Origin: Butyrivibrio sp.
GTDB taxonomy: Bacteria > Bacillota > Clostridia > Lachnospirales > Lachnospiraceae
Direction: 5' to 3'
NCBI RefSeq assembly: GCF_017433805.1
Contig: NZ_JAFRGN010000048.1
Location: 1 to 52,285, forward strand
DNA: 52,285 nt
Positions 25,113 to 34,266 of this stretch are shown here, piece by piece. The translations under genes and the position numbers were made by a program. How positions within the stretch are numbered: position 1 is the stretch's first letter; every line of letters begins with the position of its first letter. A model generated the notes under the pieces. That model was not told the DNA's origin, searched no databases, and saw nothing but the letters and a program-made list of their open reading frames with translations.

Positions 25113-25421
25113 TTAGTTGTTTGAAGCCTCTGATGTAGCTTCTGAAGCAGCCTCAACTGCCTCCTCTACTGATGAAGCGTCTGATGCAGCCTCAACAGCC
25201 TCTTCTACTGATGAAGCATCTGATGCAGCCTCAACAGCCTCTTCTACTGATGATGCCTCTGAAGCAGCCTCAACAGCCTCTTCTACAACCTCTGTAGCCT
25301 CAACTGTAGCTTCTACAGATGTCTCCTCTACTGCTGTCTCTACTGTAGCCTCTCCGCAACCAGCAAGTACTGCTGCAGAAAGTGTTAATGCTGAAAGTAA
25401 TGTTACGATATTCTTCTTCAT
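25113..25421 (-). CDS. Small repetitive acidic lipoprotein
   Basis: A 102-residue secreted lipoprotein. The signal peptide MKKNIVTLLSALTLSAAVLAGC ends in the lipobox LAGC, so Cys22 would be acylated and anchored on the outer face of the membrane. The rest contains only a few residue types: Ala, Glu, Val, Ser and Thr. Residues 46-97 are four copies of a 13-residue unit VEEAVEAAS(D/E)A(S/T)S, probably an extended or helical spacer. GAGGAG lies upstream of the ATG. I do not recognise a family, and function is unknown. The nearly identical DNA of the repeats makes copy-number change likely. Confidence 0.8.
   Translation of the reverse strand: MKKNIVTLLSALTLSAAVLAGCGEATVETAVEETSVEATVEATEVVEEAVEAASEASSVEEAVEAASDASSVEEAVEAASDASSVEEAVEAASEATSEASNN
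25131..25286 (-). repeat. Four tandem 39-bp coding repeats
   Basis: Four in-frame 39-bp units inside the small lipoprotein gene, nearly identical at the DNA level (units two and three differ at only a few positions). They encode VEEAVEAASDASS-type modules. Confidence 0.85.
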
Positions 25422-25602
25422 AATATATAATCTCCTCTTCTTACCTATACTTTACAATTCTATTGCAAGCCAATTGCTTCAGTACGAAATAAGATTATAT
25501 ACTTGAAAAAAAAATATGTCATGAATAAACTTGTGCATATTATCTTAAGATTCTCTTAAGATTTTGTTTATATTTAACAAAAAAATTAATAAATATCAAG
25601 TT

Positions 25603-26292
25603 TTAGAAGTATCCACCAAAAGAAACCACACCAGAATCAGTCTCTTTATCATACTCAAAAGATAGTGATACACCCTTGTCTGAAACTGATCTCAAATCTT
25701 CAGATGGAATATTATAGCTGTTTCCAGCTGTATCTGTTACGATAAACTCCCATTCTGAGCTGTCTGTGTATATCTCAAGCTTAACTCCCATAAGTGTGTA
25801 GCCAGAAACAAGTGCCTGATCACCAGAAATAATATTCTCAGAATAAGTATCCGCAGTAATATCATGCAGAACAACACTTGATAGATCAAAGCCCATCTTA
25901 TTTATAATATAGGCATCTACCTGTACATTCTTGGCCTGCTCCTCTTTTACTGCAGTCTCTTCCTGATATGTACCAGATAGCTTAGCCTGAACAGTCGTAT
26001 AACTCTCAGTAAGCTCAACGATACTTGGCAGTACTTCATTAATCTTCTTGTCACTCATGTTAGTGAAATCTATTGCTTCTATCTCTGTGACTTTAACTCC
26101 AAGAGTATCAAGCTCTGATCTCATTGAAGTATCAGCAATATCCAGATAGGTCTCTTCTGCAGCGTCTCTTGCTGATAATAACTGTGTTCTTGCTGTCTCA
26201 GCCTCAGCAAGCTTATCCTCCGATGGCTTACACCCCACAAGCAGAGCGCACATAAGCATCGTAGTTAATAGAACTGATCTTCTTTTTTTCAT
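25603..26292 (-). CDS. Lipoprotein with helical N-terminal and beta-rich C-terminal parts
   Basis: 229 residues from the ATG at 26292 (MKKRRSVLLTTM), with GGAG eight bases upstream; the ATG four codons earlier lies before that site. The signal peptide ends in the lipobox LLVGC. Residues 25-105 are helical (EAETARTQLLSARDAAEETYLDIADT). Residues 120-229 look like a beta sandwich (VQVDAYIINKMGFDLSSVVLHDI, VKLEIYTDSSEWEFIVTDTAG), possibly binding a partner or ligand outside the cell. I do not recognise a family. It follows the DUF3810 gene by 43 bases, and a TATAAT-like -10 box lies between them at 26326-26331. Confidence 0.8.
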   Translation of the reverse strand: MKKRRSVLLTTMLMCALLVGCKPSEDKLAEAETARTQLLSARDAAEETYLDIADTSMRSELDTLGVKVTEIEAIDFTNMSDKKINEVLPSIVELTESYTTVQAKLSGTYQEETAVKEEQAKNVQVDAYIINKMGFDLSSVVLHDITADTYSENIISGDQALVSGYTLMGVKLEIYTDSSEWEFIVTDTAGNSYNIPSEDLRSVSDKGVSLSFEYDKETDSGVVSFGGYF

Positions 26293-26335
26293 ATTAATCT
26301 CCATTTCATGAAATCCGATAGTCCTATTATAACGC

Positions 26336-27490
26336 TTAACCTGCTGATGCCAATATTGAATTACTATAATAGTAGTCCATGATAAGACCTACAACGTGAG
26401 CATAGCTGACCTTTCCAGAAGACACGCCGTTTACCTTCAGATTAGTGTCGATAAATGCATCTGCTGCCTTTTTGACAGTCTCAGTCTTGATCACAGCCTT
26501 TTTCTCAACTTCCTGCCAGCCTTCCCGGGACAGGAATTCATTATCATACTTAACTCTGTCAGAAATCTTAACGTGAGACTTGTACTCTTTTTCACTGACA
26601 GCTCTATAAAAATCATTGTTCACATAATTCAAAACTCCCAGATATCCACTGTACTGGAAGACAATGTCATCAGAACTGATGCAGGCAAGGAACCCAAAAA
26701 AGTTCGCCTCATCCTCATATATGTAGCCATGGGTATGAGCCAGCTCGTGGCACATAGTAAATGGCTTATTCATCATGTTCATGGTGTCGTTATAATTAGC
26801 CTCCATAGAAAATGGAAAATAGTACCCTTGCATGTACTGCTGGCACATAAAGTCTGAGAAATAAAGGGCCTTGGGCGTCACATAATATCCGGAAAGCCTT
26901 GGATAATCCACAGAAATATTCTGCATTGCAGAAATCGCAGTAGCAGCCATATCTCCTTCAAAGGCCACGTTTCCATTTTCATCATGTGGAACCTTGGTTG
27001 ATAACTCGTTACATTTCCTGACTATATAGTCACGAAGCTGCGTGAGCTCCTCCAGATTATATTCCTCATGGTCGCTCTCCGGCGACACATCCAGCTTGGA
27101 GGTGTGATACAGAACAAAGCAGTTAAGGCTCATCACAACCATAGTGATTGCCAGAAGCACAGGTGTAACACGGTAAAAGAAATCCGAAACAGCTTCACAC
27201 TTCTTGCCAAAAGAGCTTTCTCTTTTGCCAAACAACATAAATATAGTATGGAAAAGAACAAAAATAATGGCTAAGGCAATATAGATCAATACTGCAACCA
27301 GCATCTTTTCCCCTACGGAAAAGCCAAACAGACTGGTAAACCTGCCATATACACCTGTTATTACCGGGAAAATATAAGTGACATAAAAGTCAGAAAATCT
27401 CGTGCTGGTCCATGCAGCCAGATTAAAGATAATGCAAAACCCTAAAGCTATGATAATAGGTAAAGAAAAAGCTCTTCCCCTTTTCTTCAT
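26336..27490 (-). CDS. DUF3810-type membrane metallopeptidase-like protein
   Basis: 384 residues from the ATG at 27490 (MKKRGRAFSLPIII), with GGAGGGG six bases upstream; a longer in-frame start at 27559 has no such site. Three N-terminal membrane helices lie at about 10-30, 58-85 and 105-125. The extracytoplasmic part has MCHELAHTHGYIYEDEANFFGFLAC, an HExxH zinc motif with a downstream E in EDEAN that could be the third ligand. This is the hallmark of DUF3810 proteins. A membrane-bound protease role is inferred from the motif; no substrate is known. It is divergent from the two-component system at 27669. Confidence 0.85.
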   Translation of the reverse strand: MKKRGRAFSLPIIIALGFCIIFNLAAWTSTRFSDFYVTYIFPVITGVYGRFTSLFGFSVGEKMLVAVLIYIALAIIFVLFHTIFMLFGKRESSFGKKCEAVSDFFYRVTPVLLAITMVVMSLNCFVLYHTSKLDVSPESDHEEYNLEELTQLRDYIVRKCNELSTKVPHDENGNVAFEGDMAATAISAMQNISVDYPRLSGYYVTPKALYFSDFMCQQYMQGYYFPFSMEANYNDTMNMMNKPFTMCHELAHTHGYIYEDEANFFGFLACISSDDIVFQYSGYLGVLNYVNNDFYRAVSEKEYKSHVKISDRVKYDNEFLSREGWQEVEKKAVIKTETVKKAADAFIDTNLKVNGVSSGKVSYAHVVGLIMDYYYSNSILASAG

Positions 27491-27668
27491 TGCTATCCCC
27501 TCCAAAATGATCTTGGTAAAGAGTATTTTACTCTCCAAATATGTACTCAAAATGTCCAAAAACGCTTAATCCGTTCATACTTTATACATAATTGCTCCGT
27601 GCAATTGCGCTATCTATTTGCTAGAATTAAAGTGTAACTTAAATAATTTCAGAAATGGACGGTATTAT

Positions 27669-28346
27669 ATGAAGCTATTAGTTGCAGATGATGAGGTCGA
27701 GCTCGTTAACGCCCTCGTAGCCATATTAAAACACAGTAATTACACAGTTGATGCAGTATATAACGGAAATGATGCCTTGGACTACGCCCTTACAGGTGAT
27801 TACGATGGCATTATTCTGGATATCATGATGCCTGGAATGGATGGAACTGAAGTACTCAGCAAGATACGTGCCGAAGGACTCTCAACCCCTATACTCTTCC
27901 TGACCGCCAAGACAGAGGTAGAAGACAGAATAAAGGGCCTTGATCTTGGCGCCGATGACTATATTCCTAAGCCTTTTGATATGGGCGAACTTCTTGCAAG
28001 AGTAAGGGCTATGCTCAGAAGAAAAGCTGACTTCTCACAGCCAAATCTCACTTGCGGAAATCTCACTCTCGACAGGGCAGGCTATGAATTATCAACACCT
28101 GACCACGATAAGATCCGCCTGTCTGGCCGTGAGTTCCAGATGATGGAAATGCTCATGACTTCACCAGGTAGAATCATATCTGTAGACACCTTCATGGACC
28201 GCATCTGGGCTGACGGAGAAGCTGATGTAAATGTTGTCTGGGTTTACGTTTCCAACCTACGTAAAAAACTGACCTCCCTTGATGCCAGTTGCGAGATAAA
28301 AGCTTCTCGAGGCCTCGGATACTCATTAAACGAAATCTCTAACTGA
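27669..28346 (+). CDS. OmpR-family response regulator
   Basis: 225 residues from the ATG at 27669 (MKLLVADDEVELVNAL), the natural start of a receiver domain; the longer frame from 27618 adds 17 unlikely residues. The receiver has the acidic pair DDE (7-9), the phosphoacceptor Asp in GIILDIMMPGMDG, Thr in LFLTAKT and Lys in YIPKPFD. The C-terminal winged helix (LSGREFQMMEMLMTSPGRIIS, VWVYVSNLRKKL) binds DNA. It is followed 46 bases later by its kinase. Confidence 0.92.
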   Translation: MKLLVADDEVELVNALVAILKHSNYTVDAVYNGNDALDYALTGDYDGIILDIMMPGMDGTEVLSKIRAEGLSTPILFLTAKTEVEDRIKGLDLGADDYIPKPFDMGELLARVRAMLRRKADFSQPNLTCGNLTLDRAGYELSTPDHDKIRLSGREFQMMEMLMTSPGRIISVDTFMDRIWADGEADVNVVWVYVSNLRKKLTSLDASCEIKASRGLGYSLNEISN

Positions 28347-28392
28347 TAACTTTTTCACCTGATTCTTAGATACTTAATTATGGAGCCTAATT

Positions 28393-29688
28393 ATGGTTAA
28401 AAGATTAAGGAAAAAATTTGTCATCACCGCCATGTTGTCCCTTTTGCTGATAATTGTCGTGATGATAGGCATAATCAATGCTGTAAATCTTCATAGTATG
28501 TATCAGGATGCTGACAACCTTCTTGCTATCCTGACTACCAACGATGGCCGTTTCCCTGGAATGATGAATGACAATTTTCATCCACCAGCGGAGCGTTTCA
28601 GACCTGACACCCCCTTTACCTTCGACCGTCTGAACAACACACGCTCTGCGGAGATGCCCTATCAGTCCAGATACTTTGTAGTGAGATTCGATTCAACTGG
28701 CAACATCACAGAGACTGACCTCTTGCATATCGCAGCTATTACCGAAGAAGACGCGACGGCATTCGCTAATCAGATTTATTCTTCCAATAAGGAAAAGGGA
28801 ATGTATCATTCCTATCGCTACAAGAAAGCCATTAATGACGATGGTTCTTGTATCATCGTTTTCATCGACCTTAGTTCTTCTATATTTAATGCATTTAAGC
28901 TGCTATCACAATCACTACTTGTTGGCGCACTTGCGCTGATAGCCATGTTCATCCTGGTATATATCTTCTCAAGTCAGGCAGTGGCACCTGTCGTTGAATC
29001 CCTTGAGAAGCAAAAGAGATTCATCACGGATGCTGGTCACGAGCTCAAAACTCCTCTTGCTGTTATTTCAGCAAACATCGATGTTCTCGAGCTGGAAACA
29101 GGAAAAAGTGAATGGACCAGCAGTATTCGCAACCAGATAAAGAGAATGAACAGCCTTGTTAAAAACCTTCTTACCCTTTCCAGAATGGATGAGGAGCGGA
29201 TAAATGTTGTATTCTCTGATTTTGATCTGAGTCAGACAATGCTTGAAACTGCCTCTTCTTTCCAAACTGTAGCAGAATCAAAGGATAAAAAATTTCAGGT
29301 AGACATCACTGAAGGAATACATATTACAGGAGATAAGAATGCAATGAATCAGCTAGCTTCGCTTCTTCTGGACAATGCCATCAAGTATTCCTCAGATAAA
29401 GGAAGCATCCACGTAACGCTCTCCAGGGACAAAAACATTGTTTTTGAAGTTTCAAACACCTGTGACAGCATTCCAAGTGGAAATCTCGACAGACTATTTG
29501 ACCGCTTCTACCGTGCAGATTCTTCCAGAAGCCGAGAAACTGGTGGCTATGGTATCGGTCTATCTGTAGCAAGAGCAATTGCCATATCTCATGGCGGAAA
29601 TATAGAAGCTGTAAGAGACGGCGACAAGATCATCAGATTCATCGTCACTCTCCCCAAAGAGCTTCCCAAAAACAAGAATAAAGGTTAA
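28393..29688 (+). CDS. Sensor histidine kinase
   Basis: 431 residues. Two membrane helices (about 10-32 and 173-197) enclose an extracytoplasmic sensor region with no recognised fold (PPAERFRPDTPFTFDRL, QSRYFVVRFDSTGNIT). There is no clear HAMP domain; the second helix runs almost straight into the dimerisation domain. The H-box is DAGHELKTPLAVIS, the N-box ASLLLDNAIKYSSDKG, and the G-boxes DRFYRADSSRSRETGGYGIGLSVA. All catalytic motifs are intact. GGAG precedes the ATG. It pairs with the regulator upstream; the signal is unknown. Confidence 0.92.
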   Translation: MVKRLRKKFVITAMLSLLLIIVVMIGIINAVNLHSMYQDADNLLAILTTNDGRFPGMMNDNFHPPAERFRPDTPFTFDRLNNTRSAEMPYQSRYFVVRFDSTGNITETDLLHIAAITEEDATAFANQIYSSNKEKGMYHSYRYKKAINDDGSCIIVFIDLSSSIFNAFKLLSQSLLVGALALIAMFILVYIFSSQAVAPVVESLEKQKRFITDAGHELKTPLAVISANIDVLELETGKSEWTSSIRNQIKRMNSLVKNLLTLSRMDEERINVVFSDFDLSQTMLETASSFQTVAESKDKKFQVDITEGIHITGDKNAMNQLASLLLDNAIKYSSDKGSIHVTLSRDKNIVFEVSNTCDSIPSGNLDRLFDRFYRADSSRSRETGGYGIGLSVARAIAISHGGNIEAVRDGDKIIRFIVTLPKELPKNKNKG

Positions 29689-29690
29689 CA

Positions 29691-29718
29691 AAAACCGGCA
29701 TCAGGCGATGCCGGTTTT
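29691..29718. terminator. Bidirectional terminator after the histidine kinase
   Basis: AAAACCGGCATC and GATGCCGGTTTT are perfect 12-bp arms around AGGC. They lie two bases after the kinase stop and 17 bases beyond the DUF4956 stop on the other strand. Confidence 0.92.
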
Positions 29719-29734
29719 CCTTATTTATCCTAAA

Positions 29735-30421
29735 TTATAATTCCTCGCTCTTAACTGTAACTGGTCTTGAGCAGCTGATCTCAAGGTTACCATTTCTCTG
29801 TCTCATTTCATCGATCATAGCCTTTGTTGAAGCCTTCTGTCTGAGTACAACTTTATATGTAAGCTTATATAAGCTTCCCATTCCTGAAGTCTTAACCTCT
29901 TCAAGTTCAGCCTTTGTTGTGTATCTCTCAAAAATATCATCGAAAATGCCTTCAAAATCAAGGCTCTCTGGAACAGCGATCTTAAGCGTCTTTTCCTCTG
30001 CAAGTGAATCACCAAAGCCGCAGTTAGAAAGAATAAGGTTAGCAAGTGTAATGATAACTGCGAACATAGCAGCGATTCCAATGTACCCCATACCTGTTGC
30101 AAGACCTACTGCCATAGCAAGGAAGATACTTGTGATCTCTTTTCCTGTACCAGGTGCTGAACGGAATCTTACAAGTGAAAATGCTCCAGCCACTGCTACG
30201 CCTGCTCCGATGTTGCCATTAACAAGCATTATAACCACCTGAACAATTGCAGGAAGAAGAGCCAGTGTAACAATGTAGCTCTTTGAATAATTATTCTTGA
30301 TCGTATACATGAAGGCAATGAAAATACCTATTGCAAGTGAGCAAAGCATTGCTATGAGGAATGAAGCCCCTGTTACTTCGCCGCCTGACATTATTGTTCC
30401 AAAAATCATATCTGTTGTCAT
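29735..30421 (-). CDS. DUF4956 membrane protein
   Basis: 228 residues with four membrane helices between about 20 and 135 (FLIAMLCSLAIGIFIAFMYTI, SYIVTLALLPAIVQVVIML, and the segment around MGYIGIAAMFAVIITLANL). The loop GAGVAVAGAFSLVRFRSAPGTGKEI is the strongest family signature. The C-terminal 75 residues are a cytoplasmic ferredoxin-like domain. DUF4956 genes are often next to a VTC-type polyphosphate polymerase gene, as here (48 bases upstream). A role in polyphosphate or surface processes is inferred from that pairing. GGAG precedes the ATG. Confidence 0.87.
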   Translation of the reverse strand: MTTDMIFGTIMSGGEVTGASFLIAMLCSLAIGIFIAFMYTIKNNYSKSYIVTLALLPAIVQVVIMLVNGNIGAGVAVAGAFSLVRFRSAPGTGKEITSIFLAMAVGLATGMGYIGIAAMFAVIITLANLILSNCGFGDSLAEEKTLKIAVPESLDFEGIFDDIFERYTTKAELEEVKTSGMGSLYKLTYKVVLRQKASTKAMIDEMRQRNGNLEISCSRPVTVKSEEL

Positions 30422-30469
30422 TGTATTATCTCCTTTTCTCTATCATCTGAATCAAAATTGAATCTATGC

Positions 30470-31222
30470 TCATACTGCTTTGCGAAACATCGCAATCTTG
30501 TTGTTTTCTTCTTTTGCTTCCATTAGCTTCTGGCTCATGAGATCCTGATATCCTCTTCCATACTTGGAAAACGAGGTCTGCCTGATATTAAGTTCATCCA
30601 GGAGCCTTGCCATTTCTACCGACATCGCTCCAGCAATTTTCAGCTCCATAAGATGCTGTCCTGGAAGTAAAATGTCTTTTCCTACATTTCCTTCTTTTAG
30701 CGAAAGCTTATCTGTTCTCCATCTGATGTTGGTATCAAAGGTAATTCTAAGCTCCGGGTCACGGATTCCCGCCATGGCTATTCGGTCATAGGATATGGCC
30801 ATTGCAGGTCTTATTCCCTTGTAGTATTTGAGAAAATAGTCGATCTCATTTGAAATCTGTGAAGTCTCCTTAGGCTCTTTGCCATTAACCAGGTAATCCA
30901 TTGCTTCACTGTATGGCATCGAAATTCTTCTCTTGTACACAACGCCTTTATATTTTTTCTTGATCTCTATAAAAGCATTTGTGTCATCGCTTGCCACTCC
31001 ATAAGTTCTCAGCCTTAGCTTTTCCTTGTACACTGGCTTTTCCAATGATCTTTCGATAAGCCTATAATCTGGGGTGTCAAAATATATGTTTAAGATGGAT
31101 GTCTTTCCATAGCTGTCGATAGCTGCCATATTTTCCAGTCTCTTCATCAGCTCCTTGTACTGCATTTCATCCAACAGAAATTTTGTCTCTATTCTTTCAA
31201 ATACATCTTTAAATCCGCTCAT
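30470..31222 (-). CDS. VTC-domain polyphosphate polymerase-like protein
   Basis: 250 residues, all one VTC tunnel domain. Motifs of the basic tunnel are present: FERIETKFLLDEMQY at the start, EKLRLRTYG, FIEIKKKYKGVVYKRRI, SYDRIAMAG, LRITFDTNIRWR, and the metal-site Glu in HLMELKIAG near the end. In yeast Vtc4 this fold makes polyphosphate from ATP; bacterial members are less studied, so activity is inferred. It has no membrane helix and would act in the cytoplasm beside the DUF4956 membrane protein encoded next. AGGAAAG precedes the ATG at 31222. Confidence 0.85.
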   Translation of the reverse strand: MSGFKDVFERIETKFLLDEMQYKELMKRLENMAAIDSYGKTSILNIYFDTPDYRLIERSLEKPVYKEKLRLRTYGVASDDTNAFIEIKKKYKGVVYKRRISMPYSEAMDYLVNGKEPKETSQISNEIDYFLKYYKGIRPAMAISYDRIAMAGIRDPELRITFDTNIRWRTDKLSLKEGNVGKDILLPGQHLMELKIAGAMSVEMARLLDELNIRQTSFSKYGRGYQDLMSQKLMEAKEENNKIAMFRKAV

Positions 31223-31369
31223 TATCTTTCCTCACCGTATTTTCATCTCGTTTTTTGGTTAACTCTTGAAGTCATTCTAAATACGCTACCTAAAAATAAC
31301 TTAAAACCAAAATATTTTTTACAAAAAGACAAATTCTATCCGGAAATAGCAAGAAAAATCAACGTTTCA

Positions 31370-31378
31370 TGGTATAAT
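31370..31378 (+). promoter_or_regulatory. Extended -10 promoter before the unknown gene at 31417
   Basis: TGGTATAAT is an extended -10 box (TG-N-TATAAT). No good -35 box is seen at the expected place. It lies 38 bases before the ATG. Confidence 0.6.
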
Positions 31379-31416
31379 TAATGTATTACTAGACATCAAC
31401 ATAGGGGAGGTTACAC

Positions 31417-31902
31417 ATGTACAAAAAAGGTGACAAAGTTATCATTTTAGACTACAATGGCAAGCCACTAGTTCCCCAGGTCGTTGCCGAGGTAGAAGAC
31501 GTGTACGGGGCAGACAGAGTAAGGCTATTACTACCAGATGGCGCATGTTGTCTTGAGTTTGTGAATCATTTTGAAAAAATAGATGAAGAAACTTATGACA
31601 AGTATCTACACGCAGTACAGGAACGAGAAAAACCCCTGCCTGTAGATTTGCAGATTGATATCAGAAAATTCGCAGCCAAGCATCCTAGGCGCAGAAAAGA
31701 TGAGATTCTCAAGAAATTCGATCAGGATAGGCGCTATGTATCAGTGATCAACGCTTACACCGGCCGAGTTATGATGTATGGAAAAGAGTGCATCAATGAC
31801 AGATTCCTGTGGGAATACAATGAAGCTCGTTATGGAATTGTAGAGACCAGAACCTTCTTCCATGAACTGGATGACTCAATCCCTATTCCTGAGCTTCCCT
31901 AA
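31417..31902 (+). CDS. Uncharacterised 161-residue protein
   Basis: I do not recognise this gene. The ATG at 31417 has a near-perfect ribosome site (AGGGGAGG, seven bases upstream) and an extended -10 promoter, so it is clearly expressed. The protein has no signal peptide or membrane segment. Residues 1-55 look like a small beta barrel (KKGDKVIILDYNGKPLVPQVVAEVEDVYGADRVRLLLP), recalling KOW or SH3-like folds. Residues 75-110 are basic and helical (IRKFAAKHPRRRKDEILKKFD), and the rest is mixed. A nucleic-acid-binding role is possible but not shown. Its 3' end overlaps the convergent O-antigen-ligase-like gene by 27 bases. Confidence 0.75.
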   Translation: MYKKGDKVIILDYNGKPLVPQVVAEVEDVYGADRVRLLLPDGACCLEFVNHFEKIDEETYDKYLHAVQEREKPLPVDLQIDIRKFAAKHPRRRKDEILKKFDQDRRYVSVINAYTGRVMMYGKECINDRFLWEYNEARYGIVETRTFFHELDDSIPIPELP

Positions 31903-33342
31903 ATAGATACCCATTCCCAGCAGGATATAGCAATATGGCATTGCCATTATCTGTTGAAAAGAAATCTGATTATAAACAAAATACGAAATTATAGGGAGTC
32001 CAAGAGCTACTGCTTTGGGCTCCTTTTCTTTTACCTTAAAAAGCTGGAAAATTGCTGATACAAAAAGTCCCACGTATAAAGCAGCACCTATCATTCCGCG
32101 TTCAATGAGTATTGTCAAAAACTCACAGTGAGCGTTAGTAAGCGCAATATCTCCAAAGACATTTCTAAAAGAGCTGCTCCACATAGCGTCCTTCATGGCA
32201 TAAGGATAGAGACAGTCCTGTCCAATTCCCACAAGCTGCTGCCATGGGGATAAATTCATGTAAAGATCGGCGCACATCCTATAGATAATGCCCCTTCCAT
32301 TTCCAAATTCATCTCCAAAGCCCATAACAGCCATTGCCACAGCGTATGTAATTCCTGCCAAAAGAGCTGCCACATAAATCCACTTATAGATAGTTCCTCT
32401 AAAGGTTGCCTTTATTTCCTCTAATAATCTGCATACTCTGTAGATGAAAAAAGCTGCTGCCACAAGGATCATTCCGATATGTGCTTCGCACAGAGAAATA
32501 AGAATATTGTTGTCATAGGTATAGGCACTTCCGGCAAACAGCATAACTACGTCAACTATTGTCATTGATAGTCCCAAAACTACCAACTGTATCAGAAACC
32601 TCTTAAAAGAATCCCTGTCAGAAAGAGACCAGAATAGTAACAGGCCGTAAGCTCCTATCAAAATCAATACCGCTCCGTCACTTCCCTGAAGCATCAGCGA
32701 AAGCAGCATAACGATTGTATATAATCCGTTAATCCAGAACTTCCAGGAAAAGTTCTTCTGAAGATACATGATTCCGATTCCAAGAGGCGCCCATATAGAA
32801 AGAAATCCAGAAAACCAGTTGATGTTACCTATAGTTGCAAGGAATGATGTGTTCTGACCATTTATAACAAGTGGAAAAACTGAGAATCTGTTTAATATAG
32901 AAAGAATAGCTTCCAAAAATGGAACTATCATTAGAACTGCCAGGACCTTTCCATCTATTTTGCATTCTTTCTGACTAAAGAGAATGCAGAACAAGATAGC
33001 TATCACAGAAACTAAAAGGCCATTTCTCCAGCCTTCAAAACCTAGCAGTGCTATCTTTTTATCAATGGAAAATGCAAATGATATGAGCATTGAAAAAACT
33101 GTTCCATAGAGAAAGAACTCTGGAACAATTATAGACTTCGCTTTAGATACATCTTCAGAATTAGTACTCTGCTTTTTATCCTTTGAAAATATCATATTTA
33201 ACAGCATTAGAGCTGCAAATGGCGCACTTACTAGAACATAGCAGATGGCCTTGGCTTCACCAAGTTCATAGTAGCCATCCTTCATATATATAGGTAAAAC
33301 GGTGCATATAAGTATCAGATATATTGTGTAGAGAATCTGCAT
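31876..33342 (-). CDS. O-antigen ligase/polymerase-like membrane protein
   Basis: 488 residues with about twelve membrane helices. The large extracytoplasmic loop lies near the C-terminal third (GFGDEFGNGRGIIYRMCADLYMNLSPWQQLVGIGQDCLYPYA to TNAHCEFLTILIERGMIGAALYV). The Arg-containing RGIIYR segment, the GIGQD motif and the NAHCEFL motif fit the Wzy_C/WaaL family. Such enzymes ligate or polymerise lipid-linked surface polysaccharides; the glycan here is unknown, and no other polysaccharide genes are close by. Starts at the ATG at 33342 without a strong ribosome site. It lies 17 bases after the rluA-like gene. Confidence 0.8.
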   Translation of the reverse strand: MQILYTIYLILICTVLPIYMKDGYYELGEAKAICYVLVSAPFAALMLLNMIFSKDKKQSTNSEDVSKAKSIIVPEFFLYGTVFSMLISFAFSIDKKIALLGFEGWRNGLLVSVIAILFCILFSQKECKIDGKVLAVLMIVPFLEAILSILNRFSVFPLVINGQNTSFLATIGNINWFSGFLSIWAPLGIGIMYLQKNFSWKFWINGLYTIVMLLSLMLQGSDGAVLILIGAYGLLLFWSLSDRDSFKRFLIQLVVLGLSMTIVDVVMLFAGSAYTYDNNILISLCEAHIGMILVAAAFFIYRVCRLLEEIKATFRGTIYKWIYVAALLAGITYAVAMAVMGFGDEFGNGRGIIYRMCADLYMNLSPWQQLVGIGQDCLYPYAMKDAMWSSSFRNVFGDIALTNAHCEFLTILIERGMIGAALYVGLFVSAIFQLFKVKEKEPKAVALGLPIISYFVYNQISFQQIMAMPYCYILLGMGIYLGKLRNRD

Positions 33343-33359
33343 TTAGTCTTTGTTCCTTG

Positions 33360-34133
33360 TTATGTAGTAGTATTAAGCATTTCTTTTATCTGAGGATTAT
33401 AAGGAGTTATCTCAAATTCCATCCTCTTGTGTGTAGATGGGTGTTTCACTGCATACTTGTAGCTTACAAGGCATACATCTTTGGCCCCCAGCTGCTCAGC
33501 TAGCGCCAGAGATTCTTCTGTTCCATACTTCTGATCTCCAATTATAGGATGACCAAGGTTCGCCATCTGTACTCTGATCTGATGGAATCTACCAGTCATA
33601 AGCTTAACCCTAAGGAGCGAAGTATTCTCTTTTTCTGCTACAACCTCATATTCGAGGACTGCTTTCTTAACTTCACCAGCAATGATCCTTATGACCTCGC
33701 CATTTTCAAGAGTGATTGCCCCATCCTTAAGAGTCTTACTCTCTTCTTCTGTAACTACAGCAGCAAAGCCATCCTCTTTTCTAACAAGGAGATTTTCAAG
33801 TCGTCCCTTTTTTTCCTCAAACGAGCCCCTGCAAAGTGCATAATAATACTTATCTGCAGCTCGATCTTTTATCTGCGAAGCCAGATTGGTAGCAGCTTTC
33901 TTATTCTTTGCAAGAATCAGGACTCCCTCTACAGGCTGATCCAAACGATGTACTGTTGCCACATAAGGCGGCTTTCTATCCGCTGTCTTTCCTCTATTTT
34001 GCCTGCTTAAATAATTTCTGGCAGCACTTACCACATCCATATTGTAGGCTTTAGCCCCTTCTGTGGCCACTCCAGCCGGCTTATGACAAACCAGAATATC
34101 ATCATCTTCATATATCCACTTAATATCTCTCAT
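33360..34133 (-). CDS. RluA-family pseudouridine synthase
   Basis: 257 residues. Converts specific uridines in rRNA or tRNA to pseudouridine. The catalytic motif is VHRLDQPVEGVLILAKN with Asp65. The further motifs YYALCRGSF and GRFHQIRVQMANLGHPIIGDQKYG complete the RluA/RluC fold. There is no N-terminal S4 domain. The target base cannot be told from sequence. GAGG precedes the ATG at 34133. It is the first gene of a pair with the O-antigen-ligase-like gene. Confidence 0.9.
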   Translation of the reverse strand: MRDIKWIYEDDDILVCHKPAGVATEGAKAYNMDVVSAARNYLSRQNRGKTADRKPPYVATVHRLDQPVEGVLILAKNKKAATNLASQIKDRAADKYYYALCRGSFEEKKGRLENLLVRKEDGFAAVVTEEESKTLKDGAITLENGEVIRIIAGEVKKAVLEYEVVAEKENTSLLRVKLMTGRFHQIRVQMANLGHPIIGDQKYGTEESLALAEQLGAKDVCLVSYKYAVKHPSTHKRMEFEITPYNPQIKEMLNTTT

Positions 34134-34198
34134 ACGTACCTCATCGCGTATCTTATAGCCTTTAGTATATCATTCCTGTAAATAAAATAGTACAAAGA

Positions 34199-34226
34199 AG
34201 CCGCCGCACTAATTAGTGCGACGGCT
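34199..34226 (-). terminator. Terminator after the secreted protein gene
   Basis: On the minus strand AGCCGTCGCACT, loop AATT and AGTGCGGCGGCT form a 12-bp stem with one mismatch, followed by TCTTTGT. It lies 40 bases beyond the stop of the gene ending at 34267. Confidence 0.8.
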
Positions 34227-34266
34227 ACCAAGAAGGGATATATGAACATTGTGAAAATGGTACTTG

